From: Desulfobacterales bacterium
GTDB lineage: Bacteria > Desulfobacterota > Desulfobacteria > Desulfobacterales > UBA11574
Length of the DNA stretch: 14,732 nucleotides
NCBI GenBank assembly: GCA_030145595.1
Contig: JAQYVG010000056.1
Location: 1-14,732, forward strand
Direction of reading: 5' to 3'
The position numbers and the translations under genes are program-made. Positions within the stretch are counted from its first letter, which is position 1, and each line of letters starts with the position of its first letter. Below, piece after piece: positions 6,604 to 13,051 of this stretch. A model generated the notes under the pieces. That model had not been told where the DNA came from. It searched no databases and worked only from the letters and a program-made list of their open reading frames with translations.

Positions 6604-7896
6604 ATGAAAATGAGCCTGACCGATCCTTACACCAATTGCCTTGAGACCTTGTACGGCCTGAGACGGTTCGGGATAAAGCTGGGACTTTCCACTATCCGAA
6701 GAATCCTAAACGGCCTGGGAAGCCCCCTGGATCGAACGGCATTCATCCATGTGGCCGGAACCAATGGAAAAGGATCCATCGCTTCCGCTCTGGCTGCGAT
6801 CCTCCATCTATCCGGTTACAAAGTAGGACTTTATACCTCCCCACACCTTGTAAAATTTAATGAAAGAATCTGTATCAACGGGCTTCCGATTTCCGATGAA
6901 AATGTTGTAGCCTCCTATGAAGCCGTCAAAAACGTTCATTACGGCGGACGCGAACCGACCTTTTTTGAATTTGCAACCGCCATGGCGCTTTATGAATTCG
7001 GCCGGCAAAAAGTCGATTGGGCCGTTATAGAGACCGGCATGGGTGGCCGGCTGGATGCTACCAATATCATCAAACCCGCCCTTTCCATCATAACCAATAT
7101 CTCCATTGAACATAAGGAGTACCTGGGAAATACCATAACCCGGATCGCCGGTGAAAAAGGAGGTATTATCAAAAAAAATACACCGGTGGTAACCGGCGTT
7201 AAACAGAAAAACGCTATTTCTGTTTTAAAAACTATTGCCCAATCGCAGTCTTCCCGATTTTATCGTTTGGGGGACACATTTCGCGTTCGCAGGAACCAAA
7301 ACCAGACATTTAATTATTATGGCATCGAAAATGTATGGCGAAACATGCAGACAGGATTAATCGGCCGCCACCAGATCAATAACGCAGCCATCGTTTTAGC
7401 CGCATGTGAGGTGCTGAATACAATCCGTACGGATCTTCCCTACGCAAAAATCAAACAAGGCCTGATGCAAAACAGATGGCCGGGCAGGCTGGAAATTGTC
7501 TGCAGGGCTCCCCTTGTAATTCTTGACGGCGCCCACAATCTTATTGCCGCTCGAAAACTGGCAGAGTATTTGTCTGAAAATCTTTCTAACCGCAACATCA
7601 CCCTGGTGGTCGGTATTCTGGACGACAAGCCTTATGGCGCCATGCTTAAAAGTTTGCTTCCGTTCTGCCGCAGGGCCATAATAACCGCCCCCCAAATAGA
7701 TCGGGCGCTACCCACACAAACCCTGCATAAAGTTGCTCGGCAGATGCTTTCAGACATAACAATTATCCCCGATGTCAACAGCGCCGTCCAGCATGCAATT
7801 GATACCGCATCAACACATGATGTCATCTGCATCGCCGGCTCGCTATACGTAGTCGGGGAAGCTAAAGAGGCACTCGAAAAAATGGATCTTAGCTAA
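6604..7896 (+). CDS. folC: Bifunctional folylpolyglutamate synthase / dihydrofolate synthase
   Basis: FolC joins glutamate to dihydropteroate and extends the polyglutamate tail of folates, using ATP in the cytosol. With the ATG at 6604 the protein has 430 residues. It carries the Mur-ligase P-loop AGTNGKGS at about 51-58, the substrate segment YTSPHLVKFNER near 77-88, and ETGMGGRLDATN. SIEHKEYLGNTITRIAGEKG is the second-domain metal and ATP region, and LDGAHN begins the C-terminal domain. The open frame reaches upstream to a TTG at 6589, but that lies in the terminator stem, so the ATGs at 6604 or 6610 are better. No good Shine-Dalgarno is seen at either. Expression may depend on read-through past the rpsU terminator. 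The stop codon forms one end of the palindrome that follows. Confidence 0.95.
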   Translation: MKMSLTDPYTNCLETLYGLRRFGIKLGLSTIRRILNGLGSPLDRTAFIHVAGTNGKGSIASALAAILHLSGYKVGLYTSPHLVKFNERICINGLPISDENVVASYEAVKNVHYGGREPTFFEFATAMALYEFGRQKVDWAVIETGMGGRLDATNIIKPALSIITNISIEHKEYLGNTITRIAGEKGGIIKKNTPVVTGVKQKNAISVLKTIAQSQSSRFYRLGDTFRVRRNQNQTFNYYGIENVWRNMQTGLIGRHQINNAAIVLAACEVLNTIRTDLPYAKIKQGLMQNRWPGRLEIVCRAPLVILDGAHNLIAARKLAEYLSENLSNRNITLVVGILDDKPYGAMLKSLLPFCRRAIITAPQIDRALPTQTLHKVARQMLSDITIIPDVNSAVQHAIDTASTHDVICIAGSLYVVGEAKEALEKMDLS

Positions 7897-8039
7897 TTTC
7901 CATCCATAAATGGCTATTTTTCCGATGAGCGGCGTTCTCCGCGGGTTTCCGCCCTCGACGTACTAAAGTACGCCTCGGGCGAAAACCCTTGTGCGGCCTT
8001 GCTCATCGAAAAAATCCCTCATTTATGAATTGGAAATTA
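7894..8039. repeat. Giant imperfect palindrome (~146 bp) after folC
   Basis: The left half (7894-7965) and the reverse complement of the right half (7966-8039) are clearly homologous along their whole length. Both begin TAATTTCCA, continue with CATAAATG, a T-run, CGATGAGC, then GGGTTT-CGCC and CGA(C/G)G(T/C)GTA-like sequence. They meet at the symmetric centre GTACTAAAGTAC (7960-7971). The folC stop TAA is part of the left arm. A further partial copy of the arm end, ATTTATGGATGG then TAGCTAAT, occurs at 8056-8079. It has no coding capacity. The likely nature is a dispersed palindromic repeat that also could end or stabilise the folC transcript. Confidence 0.8.
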
Positions 8040-8088
8040 CATAGTGCTCAAATGTATTTATGGATGGGCACTAGCTAATTATAAATTT

Positions 8089-8109
8089 GACTTTCTACGA
8101 CGCCATCAA
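8089..8109 (+). repeat. Solo copy of the right end of the 6138-6298 element
   Basis: Twenty of 21 bases match 6280-6300. The shared string is GACTTT(C/T)TACGACGCC followed by ATCAA. It lies about 50 bp before the tRNA gene, in a spacer already containing the giant palindrome. No left end of the element is visible nearby, so it is a remnant or a functional end piece. Confidence 0.75.
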
Positions 8110-8143
8110 GCTTGACTTGCCGCCACTTCCAATATATTGCTTC

Positions 8144-8149
8144 TATAAT
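8144..8149 (+). promoter_or_regulatory. Candidate -10 box of the tRNA-Arg gene
   Basis: A perfect TATAAT ends 8 bp before the first base of the tRNA. The nearest good -35 (TTGACT, 8112-8117) is too far at 26 bp. It would instead pair with TATATT at 8133-8138 at a short 15 bp. The promoter is probable, but its exact elements are uncertain. Confidence 0.4.
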
Positions 8150-8157
8150 ATTGATTC

Positions 8158-8233
8158 GCGCCCGTAGCTCAGTGGATAGAGCGTCAGCCTCCGGAGCTGA
8201 AAGCCGCTGGTTCGAACCCAGCCGGGCGTACCA
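8158..8233 (+). tRNA. tRNA-Arg (anticodon CCG)
   Basis: This 76-nt cloverleaf decodes CGG. The acceptor stem GCGCCCG pairs with CGGGCGT (first pair G-T). The D-arm is GCTC-AGTGGATA-GAGC. The anticodon stem TCAGC/GCTGA encloses the loop CTCCGGA, with CCG at 8191-8193. The T-arm is GCTGG-TTCGAAC-CCAGC. The 3' CCA is encoded at 8231-8233. The discriminator base is A. A terminator-like hairpin follows at 8244. Confidence 0.97.
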
Positions 8234-8243
8234 ATTAAATATC

Positions 8244-8278
8244 AAGGGTTTATGAAATATCATGAGCCCTTTTCTTTT
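8244..8278 (+). terminator. Terminator of tRNA-Arg
   Basis: AAGGGTTTATGA (8244-8255) pairs with TCATGAGCCCTT (8260-8271) over 12 positions, two of them G-U, with a 4-nt loop. The T-rich run TTCTTTTGT follows. It begins 10 bp after the tRNA. Confidence 0.8.
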
Positions 8279-8499
8279 GTCTTAAAAAGAATTTCCCCAC
8301 ACTATTACCCACAAAATCGATCCCCAAAGCCTAAAACTTCACTACCAAAATTTATATTAAAGAATTTTAGTCTATTAGCCGATAATGTATTGAGAACTTT
8401 CATGTGATATTGATGAAACGGATATTACAGCACGGGTATTATATGGAACGACCAGCTGGAAATTCTATCCCCGAACGGGCGTTTTGATAGCAAACGACG

Positions 8500-9369
8500 G
8501 TGAGTCTGCCAACTTTTAAGACAACAAGTCATCAAACGGAAAAAAGCGAAAAAATGCAACTCCAGGATCAATCAAAAGATGTTCCCGTTGATAAAGGCTC
8601 TTCGCGCTCCGAATTAATAGAACTTTTGGCGGTCATTTTTGCTTCGGCTTTAAGTACTTTATTAATGATTCATTTGGAAGCGTTTGATAAACTTTACAGA
8701 TACTCCCGCATGATGGAGCGCTATGAATTTGATGAAATCGCTGTTTTTCTGCCTTCTTTTTTGGCCATTGGATTCGTGTTGTATTCTTATCGCCGAATCC
8801 AAAAATTAGAATACGAGATGATCAGACGTCGCGAGATGGAAAGGCAGCTTTTGAAGAGTGAAAAACTATTTAAAAGTCTTAGCATTACCGACGATCTCAC
8901 CCAACTCTACAATTCAAGATATTTTTATAAAAGGCTGAAAGAAGAAATCAACAAGTTGATTCGTCATAAGCAGCCCTTGTCTTTGTTACTTATTGATATA
9001 GACGACTTTAAGAAAATAAACGACAGATATGGACACTTGCAAGGAGACAACTTTCTAAAAAAGGCAGGAAGCGTCATTCAGAATTGTTTGCGGAAAACCG
9101 ACTCGGCATACCGATACGGAGGAGAGGAGTTTACAATTATTCTACCTGGAACCGGTATCGAAGCCGCCATAAATGTCGCGAAGAGAATAAGAAAGGGCTT
9201 TGTCGCACAGGATTTCTCTTCAATTACAAACGAAACTTTGCATATGTCTGTAAGCATCGGCGCTTGCCAATTTAAACCGGAAGAGGACATGGAAGCTTTC
9301 GTCAAAAGGACCGATGATGCATTGTATAGGGCGAAGCGAAACGGAAAAAATCGTGTTCACCCTTCGTAA
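8500..9369 (+). CDS. Membrane-anchored diguanylate cyclase (GGDEF domain)
   Basis: It should make the second messenger cyclic di-GMP from two GTP at the inner membrane. The 289-residue protein has a charged N-terminal tail and one hydrophobic segment at about 38-58 (ELLAVIFASALSTLLMI). A second lies at about 79-97 (EIAVFLPSFLAIGFVLYSY). A coiled-coil-like linker spans about 98-127 and the GGDEF domain about 128-285. Key residues are present: SITDDLTQLYNSRYF, the metal-binding IDIDDFKKIND, and the active loop RYGGEEF with GGEEF at 207-211. The inhibitory site RKTD is at 198-201, exactly five residues before the GGEEF, so product inhibition is likely. No known sensory domain is recognised between the two membrane segments. 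The GTG at 8500 has little ribosome-site support. An internal ATG at 8554 would shorten the tail by 18 residues. Confidence 0.9.
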   Translation: MSLPTFKTTSHQTEKSEKMQLQDQSKDVPVDKGSSRSELIELLAVIFASALSTLLMIHLEAFDKLYRYSRMMERYEFDEIAVFLPSFLAIGFVLYSYRRIQKLEYEMIRRREMERQLLKSEKLFKSLSITDDLTQLYNSRYFYKRLKEEINKLIRHKQPLSLLLIDIDDFKKINDRYGHLQGDNFLKKAGSVIQNCLRKTDSAYRYGGEEFTIILPGTGIEAAINVAKRIRKGFVAQDFSSITNETLHMSVSIGACQFKPEEDMEAFVKRTDDALYRAKRNGKNRVHPS

Positions 9370-9582
9370 TGATACAGAATGTCATCCTAAACACAGCAAT
9401 CTTAGTAAAATGCAGCTTCCATCTTTCACTCAGACCACCTCACCATAAATCAAAACTGTATGCCGCCAGTTTTTGCAATCTACATGATTTCTGGGTTACA
9501 GCGTTCAGCATTTGATTTTACCATGATGTGGGTAAGCATTCCGCTAGAAGCACCTTGACCTTACGACTGAAAACGTCTTTAA

Positions 9583-9588
9583 TATAAT
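9583..9588 (+). promoter_or_regulatory. Candidate -10 box upstream of the kinase gene
   Basis: A perfect TATAAT lies 41 bp before the kinase GTG. TTGACC at 9555-9560 is 22 bp upstream, longer than usual, and TTACGA at 9561-9566 gives 16 bp but matches poorly. The 260-bp spacer 9370-9629 shows nothing else that I can name. Confidence 0.35.
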
Positions 9589-9629
9589 ATGGAAACTAAA
9601 AAAGAATTTTAGAAGCTGGGAGTAATGTC

Positions 9630-10979
9630 GTGGTTTCTCCAAAAATACCTGATAAAATAGGCCGATATATAATAACCCACAAGATTGGCCACGGGGGTAT
9701 GGGTGTGGTTCACTTAGGTCACGATCCGTTTATTGATCGCCAGGTAGCCGTAAAAATCCTGTTAGCCGCCCCTTCCAAGAAATCTTCTGATCTTGAGCGC
9801 TATCAGCAACTATTTTTCAACGAAGCCCGGGCAGCCGGCAAATTGACGCATCCTCATATTGTGCCGGTATACGACGCCATGTGGGAGCGTGATATGGGCT
9901 ACTTGATCATGGAATATGTGGAAGGCACCACTTTGGAAAAATATTGTTCAAAAGAAAGCTTGTTACCGATTGATAATATAACAAAATATATTTTCCAGAG
10001 CGCTAAGGCTCTTGACTATGCCCACCAAAACGGAGTCATCCATCGCGACATCAAACCTAGTAACATCATAATTTCCCTTGCAGACGAAACAAAAATTACC
10101 GATTTTGGCATCGCCCAAGTGGAGGGATTTGTAGATCTTCCCGATTCCGCGAGTTTTACCGGTTCGGTTTATTACACTTCGCCGGAACAAACGCGCAATG
10201 AGCCCTTAACACCGCAGACAGATCTTTTCTCGCTCGGAGTAGTAATGTATGAACTGCTTACCGGCACCAAACCTTTCCAGGCTGCCAACGAGTACGCTAT
10301 ATTATATAAGATAATGCACGAAAACCCCGCGCCCTTAGAAAAATACCGGCAAGATATTCCTAAAGCCCTGGAACGTATCGTTATGCAAGCTTTAGCAAAA
10401 GATTTGACCGAACGTTACCAGACCGGGCGGCAGTTAGCATCGGAGTTGGTTGCCTCATTTGATAAGTTGAGGTTTTTGGACGCAGCGCTCAATCCTCAAG
10501 AAAAACTCAATGCCCTTAAAAAAATAATTTTTTTTAAGGATTTTTCTTCCAGCGAATTGGCTGAAGTACTCAAAACCGCTCAGTGGATGAAATACAAGGC
10601 CGCTGAAACCATAATCACTGAAGGGGAAATAGAAGACTGCTTCTATATAATTGTTGCCGGCGAAGTTGTGGTCACAAAAAAACGCAAGCAACTGGCAGTA
10701 TTGAAGAAGGGTGACTGCTTCGGCGAAATGGCGTACCTGAGCAAAATAAAACGGACTGCCACTATCAAGACAATTAGCAATACCGTTTTGATGAAGATAA
10801 ACACATCTATTATAGAGCAGATGTCCACTAGTGCTCAGTTCCGTTTTTATAAAGTTTTTTCCCACACCCTGATTCAGCGCTTGAGCCGCACCAGTGAATT
10901 ATTGTCCCAAAAGTCTTTTTGGCCTGGATTATTACGCAAGGTGAGCGAAAGAAGGCGTAAAAAGTCGACAACCATTTGA
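9630..10979 (+). CDS. Hanks-type Ser/Thr protein kinase fused to a cyclic-nucleotide-binding domain
   Basis: It should phosphorylate protein serine or threonine residues under control of a small ligand. The 449-residue protein has no clear membrane segment, so it is probably cytosolic. The kinase domain spans about 13-275. It has the glycine loop GHGGMG at 20-25, K42 in VAVKIL, E66 in FFNEARAAG, catalytic HRDIKPSN at 138-145, DFG at 158-160, the activation-loop end YYTSPE at 181-186, and D198. These make an active kinase likely. A cNMP-binding-like domain spans about 298-400, with the phosphate-binding cassette FGEMAYLSKIKRTATI (364-379) including R375, so a ligand such as cAMP is plausible but untested. 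The GTG at 9630 is preceded by GGGAG 7 nt upstream. It follows the diguanylate cyclase gene in the same direction, with a possible promoter in the spacer. Confidence 0.93.
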   Translation: MVSPKIPDKIGRYIITHKIGHGGMGVVHLGHDPFIDRQVAVKILLAAPSKKSSDLERYQQLFFNEARAAGKLTHPHIVPVYDAMWERDMGYLIMEYVEGTTLEKYCSKESLLPIDNITKYIFQSAKALDYAHQNGVIHRDIKPSNIIISLADETKITDFGIAQVEGFVDLPDSASFTGSVYYTSPEQTRNEPLTPQTDLFSLGVVMYELLTGTKPFQAANEYAILYKIMHENPAPLEKYRQDIPKALERIVMQALAKDLTERYQTGRQLASELVASFDKLRFLDAALNPQEKLNALKKIIFFKDFSSSELAEVLKTAQWMKYKAAETIITEGEIEDCFYIIVAGEVVVTKKRKQLAVLKKGDCFGEMAYLSKIKRTATIKTISNTVLMKINTSIIEQMSTSAQFRFYKVFSHTLIQRLSRTSELLSQKSFWPGLLRKVSERRRKKSTTI

Positions 10980-11010
10980 TATATTGGACTTCACTATTAG
11001 AGCATTCCCG

Positions 11011-11072
11011 AATATCCAGCATCCAGCATCTCTCCGAGGCGTAGGCTCTCTACGAGCCGGAGGCCAGCATCG
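11011..11072. repeat. CCAGCATC direct repeats around an imperfect hairpin
   Basis: The octamer CCAGCATC occurs twice in tandem just before, and once just after, a hairpin. In the hairpin CTCCGAGGCGTAG (11032-11044) pairs with CTACGAGCCGGAG (11050-11062) at 10 of 13 positions. The layout looks like a small dispersed repeat rather than a terminator, since the T-run (TTTTTT, about 11086-11091) lies over 20 bp further on. Confidence 0.55.
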
Positions 11073-11081
11073 ATCTCCCTG

Positions 11082-11109
11082 TTGCTTTTTTGTAAGGTGT
11101 GATTATAGT
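11082..11109 (+). promoter_or_regulatory. Candidate promoter of the ClpX-like gene
   Basis: TTGCTT (11082-11087) and TATAGT (11104-11109) are 16 bp apart. The -10 is good and the -35 poor. Transcription would begin within a few bases of the ATG at 11118, so the message could be almost leaderless, which fits the absence of a well-placed Shine-Dalgarno. Confidence 0.3.
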
Positions 11110-11117
11110 TTAGCATT

Positions 11118-12866
11118 ATGAAAGAACACTACGAAAAAATACCCGATCCCAAAGAGATTGAAAAAGAAATAGGCGATTTTATAGCAAAAAAGTTCGGTGG
11201 CAATGTTAAAATAGTATCGCCGCTGGTAATGCCTCAGGAGATAGCCACGGAAAAGACCGAAGAGCCTGCGCCCAAAAAGAAAAAGCTCAATTTTGATTTA
11301 AAACCCGAAGATCTGATCGCCTATCTGGACCAGTACATTGTTCAACAAGATGCCGCCAAAGCTATTCTGGCAACAAAAATATGCACACATTTCAATAGAA
11401 TAAAACGCGCTGAATCCTCTCCTGACGATGCCAATGACATGGTAGGTCATATTAAGAACAATATCCTTATGTTCGGTCCCACCGGAGTTGGCAAAACATA
11501 CCTTATCAAACTAATCGCTGACAAAATCCGCGTTCCTTTTGTCAAGGGTGATGCAACCAAATTCAGCGAAACCGGTTATGTCGGCGGGGATGTGGAAGAT
11601 TTGGTTCGGGATCTTGTACGAGAAGCAGACGGCGATATCGAGCTGGCGCAATACGGTATTGTTTACATCGATGAAATCGATAAAATTGCATCCCATCGCA
11701 ACATCATCGGGGTTGACGTATCACGATCCGGCGTACAGCGTGCTCTGCTCAAACCCATGGAAGAGACGGAAATCGACTTGAAAGTTCCCCATGACCCCAT
11801 ATCAATGATTCAAGAAATCGAACGCTTTCGAAAAACAGGTAAACGCGAAAAGCGTACAGTAAATACCAGTAAAATCCTGTTTATTATGAGCGGTGCATTT
11901 GGAGATCTGGCCCAGATCGTCAAGAAACGGATTGCAAATCAAAAAATCGGTTTTGGATCTCAAATTACAAAGGCCCAAGACCATATTAAATTTCTTAAAC
12001 ATGTCAAGTCAGAAGATTTGATAGAGTTTGGATTTGAATCCGAGTTTGTCGGCCGTCTACCTGTGCGGGCTATTTTTGAAAAGCTTTCGGAAGATGATCT
12101 TTACGAAATTCTTAAAAACCCCAGCAACCCGGTCATTCTTGGTAAAAAACTCGATTTCGCCGCCTATGGTATCGACATAAAATTTGAAGACAGGGCCCTG
12201 CGTCTTTTATCAAAAAAAGCCTTTCAAGAAAACACAGGGGCCAGGGGCCTGGTTAGCGCCGTTGAACATGTGCTCCTTGACTTTGAAAAGAAACTGCCGT
12301 CAACTGATATTAAAAAGCTCCCGGTAACGGCTGCTGTCATTGAAAACCCTGACCGAGAACTTGAAACAATGCTGACATCGCCAAGCCTGGACAAATTCAA
12401 TCATGCTTTTGAAAGGCTGCATATCGCTGAAAAAGAATTTATTAAAGAATATTTGAACTTAAACAAAAAAAACTTTGCTGAAAAGTTCAGCCTGACATTG
12501 ACACCTCCACGTATTGATATCGTGGCCGGATACTATACTAAACACATTATGGATGTCGGGAAAGCCATTGATAAAATAAAATCTTATTATGATGAAATAA
12601 AAAATATAGAACTCTATTTTTTTAAAAACCACGATATCAATATTGTTTTGGAAGAAGACGCCGTCGATTTCATTATTGATCAGTTTGAAAATTCAGAGAT
12701 TAAGCTCGAAGATTTTTACAAACAGCTTACAGCCGATTTTGAATACGGCCTTAAACTGCTAAGAGAAAAGACCGGAAGGAATCGTTTTTTTATTACAAAA
12801 CAGGCACTTTTGTCTCCAGAGGCATTTATCAGCAATCTTATTCGAAATGAGCTTCCGCAGATTTAA
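11118..12866 (+). CDS. ClpX-like AAA+ unfoldase without zinc finger and with a C-terminal extension
   Basis: It is likely an ATP-driven protein unfoldase of the ClpX/HslU group. The 582 residues compare with about 420 in ClpX. The first ~60 residues are charged and lack the Cys4 zinc-binding domain of ClpX. The AAA+ core has LDQYIVQQDAAK at 70-81, Walker A GPTGVGKT at 120-127, pore loop GYVG at 153-156, Walker B IVYIDEID at 181-188, and EFVGRLP with R313 as arginine finger. GARG at 374-377 is sensor 2. IGFG at 277-280 matches the ClpP-docking loop, so partnership with ClpP is possible. Between Walker B and that loop is an insertion at about 217-250. After residue ~420 come about 160 extra residues. 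Positions 505-580 resemble the AAA+ small domain (DINIVLEEDAVDFI compared with GIDIKFEDRALRLL at 351-364). It is a paralogue rather than the standard clpX, which is normally next to clpP. Confidence 0.85.
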   Translation: MKEHYEKIPDPKEIEKEIGDFIAKKFGGNVKIVSPLVMPQEIATEKTEEPAPKKKKLNFDLKPEDLIAYLDQYIVQQDAAKAILATKICTHFNRIKRAESSPDDANDMVGHIKNNILMFGPTGVGKTYLIKLIADKIRVPFVKGDATKFSETGYVGGDVEDLVRDLVREADGDIELAQYGIVYIDEIDKIASHRNIIGVDVSRSGVQRALLKPMEETEIDLKVPHDPISMIQEIERFRKTGKREKRTVNTSKILFIMSGAFGDLAQIVKKRIANQKIGFGSQITKAQDHIKFLKHVKSEDLIEFGFESEFVGRLPVRAIFEKLSEDDLYEILKNPSNPVILGKKLDFAAYGIDIKFEDRALRLLSKKAFQENTGARGLVSAVEHVLLDFEKKLPSTDIKKLPVTAAVIENPDRELETMLTSPSLDKFNHAFERLHIAEKEFIKEYLNLNKKNFAEKFSLTLTPPRIDIVAGYYTKHIMDVGKAIDKIKSYYDEIKNIELYFFKNHDINIVLEEDAVDFIIDQFENSEIKLEDFYKQLTADFEYGLKLLREKTGRNRFFITKQALLSPEAFISNLIRNELPQI

Positions 12867-12876
12867 TGCCGGATTC

Positions 12877-12967
12877 GGGTTGCGGGTTACGAGTTGCGGG
12901 TTGCAGGTTGTGAGTTGCGAGTTACTGATAACTGATCACTGATCACTGATTACTGTTCACTGTTTAC
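12877..12967 (+). repeat. Tandem heptamer array, 13 units
   Basis: The spacer before hemB divides cleanly into thirteen 7-bp units. Seven are of the type GGGTTGC, GAGTTGC or AGGTTGT. Six are of the type TGATAAC, TGATCAC, TGATTAC, TGTTCAC or TGTTTAC. Units drift by one or two bases, yet the 7-bp phase is kept across all 91 bp. The heptamer repeats at 1506-1574 have the same period with a different unit. There is no coding role. Confidence 0.88.
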
Positions 12968-12996
12968 CGATCCCTGGTCATTACCTGCTGCCGGGT

Positions 12997-13025
12997 TTGA
13001 AAGCCAGGTCCCCTTGTAATATTAA
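12997..13025 (+). promoter_or_regulatory. Candidate hemB promoter
   Basis: TTGAAA (12997-13002) and TATTAA (13020-13025) are separated by 17 bp. They lie just downstream of the heptamer array and about 26 bp before the hemB ATG. Both hexamers are near consensus. Confidence 0.45.
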
Positions 13026-13051
13026 CGCTTGAAACTCTAACAGGAGTTGCT

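Noticed and set aside
8075..8263. Minus-strand 62-residue frame reading RLGSNQRLSAPEADALSTELRAR
   Set aside because: It is the antisense translation of the tRNA-Arg gene. This peptide type is a well-known false protein arising from tRNA genes.
8231..8290. Integration site (att) at the tRNA-Arg 3' end
   Set aside because: No integrase gene and no duplicate of the tRNA 3' end are found in the window. The hairpin after the tRNA is better read as a terminator.
8412..8486. Short plus-strand frame (MKRILQHGYYMERPAG...) before the diguanylate cyclase
   Set aside because: It has only 24 codons, no ribosome site and no recognised family. It is not supportable as a gene.
10455..10865. Minus-strand 136-residue frame
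   Set aside because: It is the shadow of the cNMP-binding part of the kinase gene, with no recognisable motif of its own.
12877..12967. CRISPR array
   Set aside because: The repeated units are contiguous 7-bp heptads with drift. There are no unique spacers between identical longer repeats.
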